Positions 61,901-64,000 of a stretch of DNA of 64,000 nucleotides are shown here, piece by piece. Position 1 is the stretch's first letter; each line of letters begins with the position of its first letter. Position numbers and translations under genes: made by a program. Source of the stretch: CAKZNE01 sp963976435 (GTDB lineage: Bacteria > Bacteroidota > Bacteroidia > Flavobacteriales > Schleiferiaceae); the NCBI GenBank assembly GCA_963976435.1, contig CAXBKQ010000019.1, forward strand, positions 1-64,000, in the 5' to 3' direction. The notes under the pieces are model-generated. The model was not told the origin of the DNA and searched no databases. It worked only from the letters and a program-made list of their open reading frames with translations.

Positions 61901-63622
61901 ATGAAAAGAATATTATTAATTGGCCTTTCCATGAGCCTCGCTTTAAACCTGGGTGCCCAAGATATCAGCAAAAAGGTATGGGCTTCTGGCTATGCACGAG
62001 GGACTTTTCTTATGGATGATTTTGACACGAAATCTGCCATTGAGGATACAGTTACGGCCAGAAAGTTAAATAGCGGTCATGTTTTAGCAGACCTCAGCAT
62101 AAATGTACAACCCAATGCCAATACCGAGCTACTAGGTCAGGTAAGGGTGCGAAATGATTTCGGTGGGTTTTGGGGATCTGGGGTAACCTTTGACGTGAGA
62201 CAGCTATACCTTAAAGGTGTTGTTGGAGGAATTGTTAGATATCAATTGGGAGATTTCAATTACAAGCTCACACCCTATACCTTCTACAATAATGAAGAAG
62301 AATTAAGTCAAAACGAAGCCGAAATTTTTAGCATTTATAGAGATATGATGCATCAAGATTTATTTTATGATGACAATAATTCTTGGCGACAACAAGGTGC
62401 TAGCATTGACATTGGTTTAGAATTTAAAAGATTCGTAGAGGAATTAAACTTTAATTTTTTTAGTTCTAGAGTAAGACCATCAAATTTCACTTCCATTTCT
62501 GATCAAATATTTCTAGGTACTAGTATTGGATTAGTTCAGAGTGAAAAATTGAAATTAGCATTTAACTATGTTCGAATGCTTGACATAGAGGAAACTTCAA
62601 ATAGCAATAGGTATTTAAATAATCCTGTTTTTAGTACAGCTTTGGAAGCTAAAATTTGGAAGAATGCCAATTATAGCCTACTGGCAAAAGGCGAAGTTGG
62701 AGCTTCTAAATTCCAATATGAAAATGATACCCTATCGCCCATTTTGGAAGATTATTTTATGGATCTTAATATTCAATTTAATTCTCTAAAAACTGGACTT
62801 TCATTAGATTTAAATTATATAAATGTAGGTGCCGATTTTCGAAGCCCAGGAGCACAAACCAAAAGAATAGCCTTTACCAGTCAGCTTGGTGCCTATGAAC
62901 GCTATGGAAATGAACAAGCCCTAAGAAGTGTAAACATGATGGATCTAATGAGGGATGTATCTTTATACAACCAGCAAATTAGTCCAATTCTAATGGCTTA
63001 TAATCCAAGTTATGGCAATAGCAATCCTTATGGAAATGCCAGTCCAAACAGGAGTGGATTAAAGCTAAAGCTTTCCCATAAGGATTTGAAAAAAAGATGG
63101 GAAGCGAATTTCCATTTCAATCAGCTAAGCGAAATTCTGGGTTCCGGAACCGATGAAATTAGAAATTTCAGTTCATGGAAAATTGAGTCTAAAATAGATT
63201 TAGCAAAATTCCTAAACGGCTACCAAAGGAAAATTGAATTAAATGCCAGCTATTGGTCTGAAAATACTTCCAGAGCCGAAGAGAGTGGACTTCAAACGGT
63301 AGACCTTAGTAATAGAATGCTAAACCTTGGGCTAAACATTGGCCTAGGAAACAATTTTGAATTATTAGCAGGACTGAGAAGCTTAAGGAGTGATGGTTTT
63401 GATTTTATGCCTGAACTAAATGTTTACAGCGAAATAATTGACTTTAACGAGTTTAGAACAGAACTTTCTGAACAAATTTATGGTTGTGGTATTAGATATA
63501 ATTTTTCTGAAAAAGTAAACCTTAGTTTATTATATCACAATTTTAATTGGAAAGATGATCTAAGTAATTTGTCAGAATATCAAATGAATCAATATTCTAT
63601 TAATTACATAATGAATTTTTAA
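61901..63622 (+). CDS. predicted outer-membrane beta-barrel protein (2)
   Basis: A 573-residue exported protein: signal peptide (1-19, LNLGAQ), then dense amphipathic strands (QLYLKGVVGGIVRYQLGDFN, SYGNSNPYGN) and a C-terminal NYIMNF ending in Phe. It resembles the preceding protein in architecture but not clearly in sequence. The tight spacing on both sides (1 nt each) implies co-translation and perhaps a complex with its neighbours. Confidence 0.73.
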   Translation: MKRILLIGLSMSLALNLGAQDISKKVWASGYARGTFLMDDFDTKSAIEDTVTARKLNSGHVLADLSINVQPNANTELLGQVRVRNDFGGFWGSGVTFDVRQLYLKGVVGGIVRYQLGDFNYKLTPYTFYNNEEELSQNEAEIFSIYRDMMHQDLFYDDNNSWRQQGASIDIGLEFKRFVEELNFNFFSSRVRPSNFTSISDQIFLGTSIGLVQSEKLKLAFNYVRMLDIEETSNSNRYLNNPVFSTALEAKIWKNANYSLLAKGEVGASKFQYENDTLSPILEDYFMDLNIQFNSLKTGLSLDLNYINVGADFRSPGAQTKRIAFTSQLGAYERYGNEQALRSVNMMDLMRDVSLYNQQISPILMAYNPSYGNSNPYGNASPNRSGLKLKLSHKDLKKRWEANFHFNQLSEILGSGTDEIRNFSSWKIESKIDLAKFLNGYQRKIELNASYWSENTSRAEESGLQTVDLSNRMLNLGLNIGLGNNFELLAGLRSLRSDGFDFMPELNVYSEIIDFNEFRTELSEQIYGCGIRYNFSEKVNLSLLYHNFNWKDDLSNLSEYQMNQYSINYIMNF

Positions 63623-63623
63623 G

Positions 63624-64000
63624 ATGATGAAAATGATGAGAAAAAAATTCAGCATTCTTGCCTTGTGCCTTATTATTCTAGGCTCTTGTGCGAGAGAAGA
63701 CAATTTTAAAGGCCCTGCACTTACAGACCTATATGGTGACTTTAGTGTATTGGAAGCCCTGAGCATTAGCAATAAAAATATAGACTTCGAAAATGGAGAA
63801 ACTAGTGTTTTTAGAGCTCGATTCAGCAAAACTGTAGATTGGGAATTACATATTATCGGTCAGGAATCAGGAGCTGAGAAAATAATTAGCGGAAAATCCA
63901 AAGTTCTAGACAGTGATAATGCCGTTTGGAATGGTAGCACCACCGAACTACCACTTTTTAAGTCAGAAAAATGTTTAGTGAATTTAATTCTCCCTGAAGA
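63624..64000 (+). CDS. lipoprotein, truncated by window end
   Basis: Starts at ATG 63624, 1 nt after the barrel gene, and is open to the right edge (125 complete codons). The N-terminus (basic MMKMMRKK, hydrophobic core, LGSC) is a lipoprotein signal with the acylated Cys at residue 22. A beta-rich domain follows (FSVLEALSISNK, ENGETSVFRARFSK). Function unknown; may be the surface partner of the upstream barrels. Several ATG codons in a row leave the exact start uncertain. Confidence 0.75.
   Translation, partial: MMKMMRKKFSILALCLIILGSCAREDNFKGPALTDLYGDFSVLEALSISNKNIDFENGETSVFRARFSKTVDWELHIIGQESGAEKIISGKSKVLDSDNAVWNGSTTELPLFKSEKCLVNLILPE

Overview
The window is a 64 kb piece of a chromosome from a member of the Bacteroidota, most likely Flavobacteriales. 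The evidence is the low G+C, very dense gene packing with many 1-8 nt gene overlaps, and -7 promoter elements of the Bacteroidota type TAnnTTTG. Four secreted proteins end in type IX secretion sorting domains. Isoprenoids are made by the mevalonate route, and there is a flavobacterial-style carotenoid operon. Genus cannot be fixed from the sequence. No rRNA, tRNA, CRISPR array, insertion sequence, integrase or phage gene was recognised, so this looks like core chromosome with some accessory clusters.

Layout. 0.3-9.3 kb: a secreted T9SS protein, small hypotheticals, HMG-CoA reductase plus a GHMP kinase (mevalonate pathway), a large PKD/T9SS type B surface protein, a fluoride channel and a PAP2 phosphatase. 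9.3-12 kb: obgE, adk, manC. 12-17.2 kb: a minus-strand light/carotenoid block read as sigma factor, crtI, crtB, idi and a QueD/PTPS-like protein, with a photolyase immediately downstream. 17.4-19 kb: prfC.

18.97-26.3 kb is the most unusual block. Five tightly packed minus-strand genes encode an E1-like (ThiF) + nitroreductase fusion of the Rv1355c/MoeY type, a GNAT-fold protein with an autoinducer-synthase-like layout, a 7TMR-DISM sensor histidine kinase, a receiver-histidine kinase hybrid and a single-domain receiver. A divergent receiver gene closely matches the hybrid's receiver. This looks like a small-molecule synthesis module tied to its own receptor and phosphorelay, and is my best candidate for an undescribed system.

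26.3-32.1 kb: a secreted trypsin-like protease, a CoA-binding protein, and a cluster of a LolD/LolE-like ABC transporter, two tandem Cys-motif secreted proteins (DUF3299-like) and a membrane-anchored hydrolase. 32.2-37.9 kb: a BatA-like protein, a dihydroorotase homologue that has lost its metal ligands, two glycosyltransferases and a DUF2809 protein. 38-41 kb: lipoproteins, a beta-barrel and a di-haem peroxidase. 41.2-54.3 kb: a WYL regulator, then housekeeping genes (cca, ABC exporter, K+ channel, miaA, lpxK, gatB, thioredoxin-like lipoprotein, gap, DksA/TraR protein).

54.4-64 kb (right edge) resembles a glycan-use locus without SusC/SusD. It has a four-repeat Cys-rich surface protein, a NUDIX-type sugar regulator with a perfect palindrome in its promoter region, a clan GH-A glycosidase, an SSS sugar symporter, two predicted outer-membrane barrels and a lipoprotein cut by the window end.
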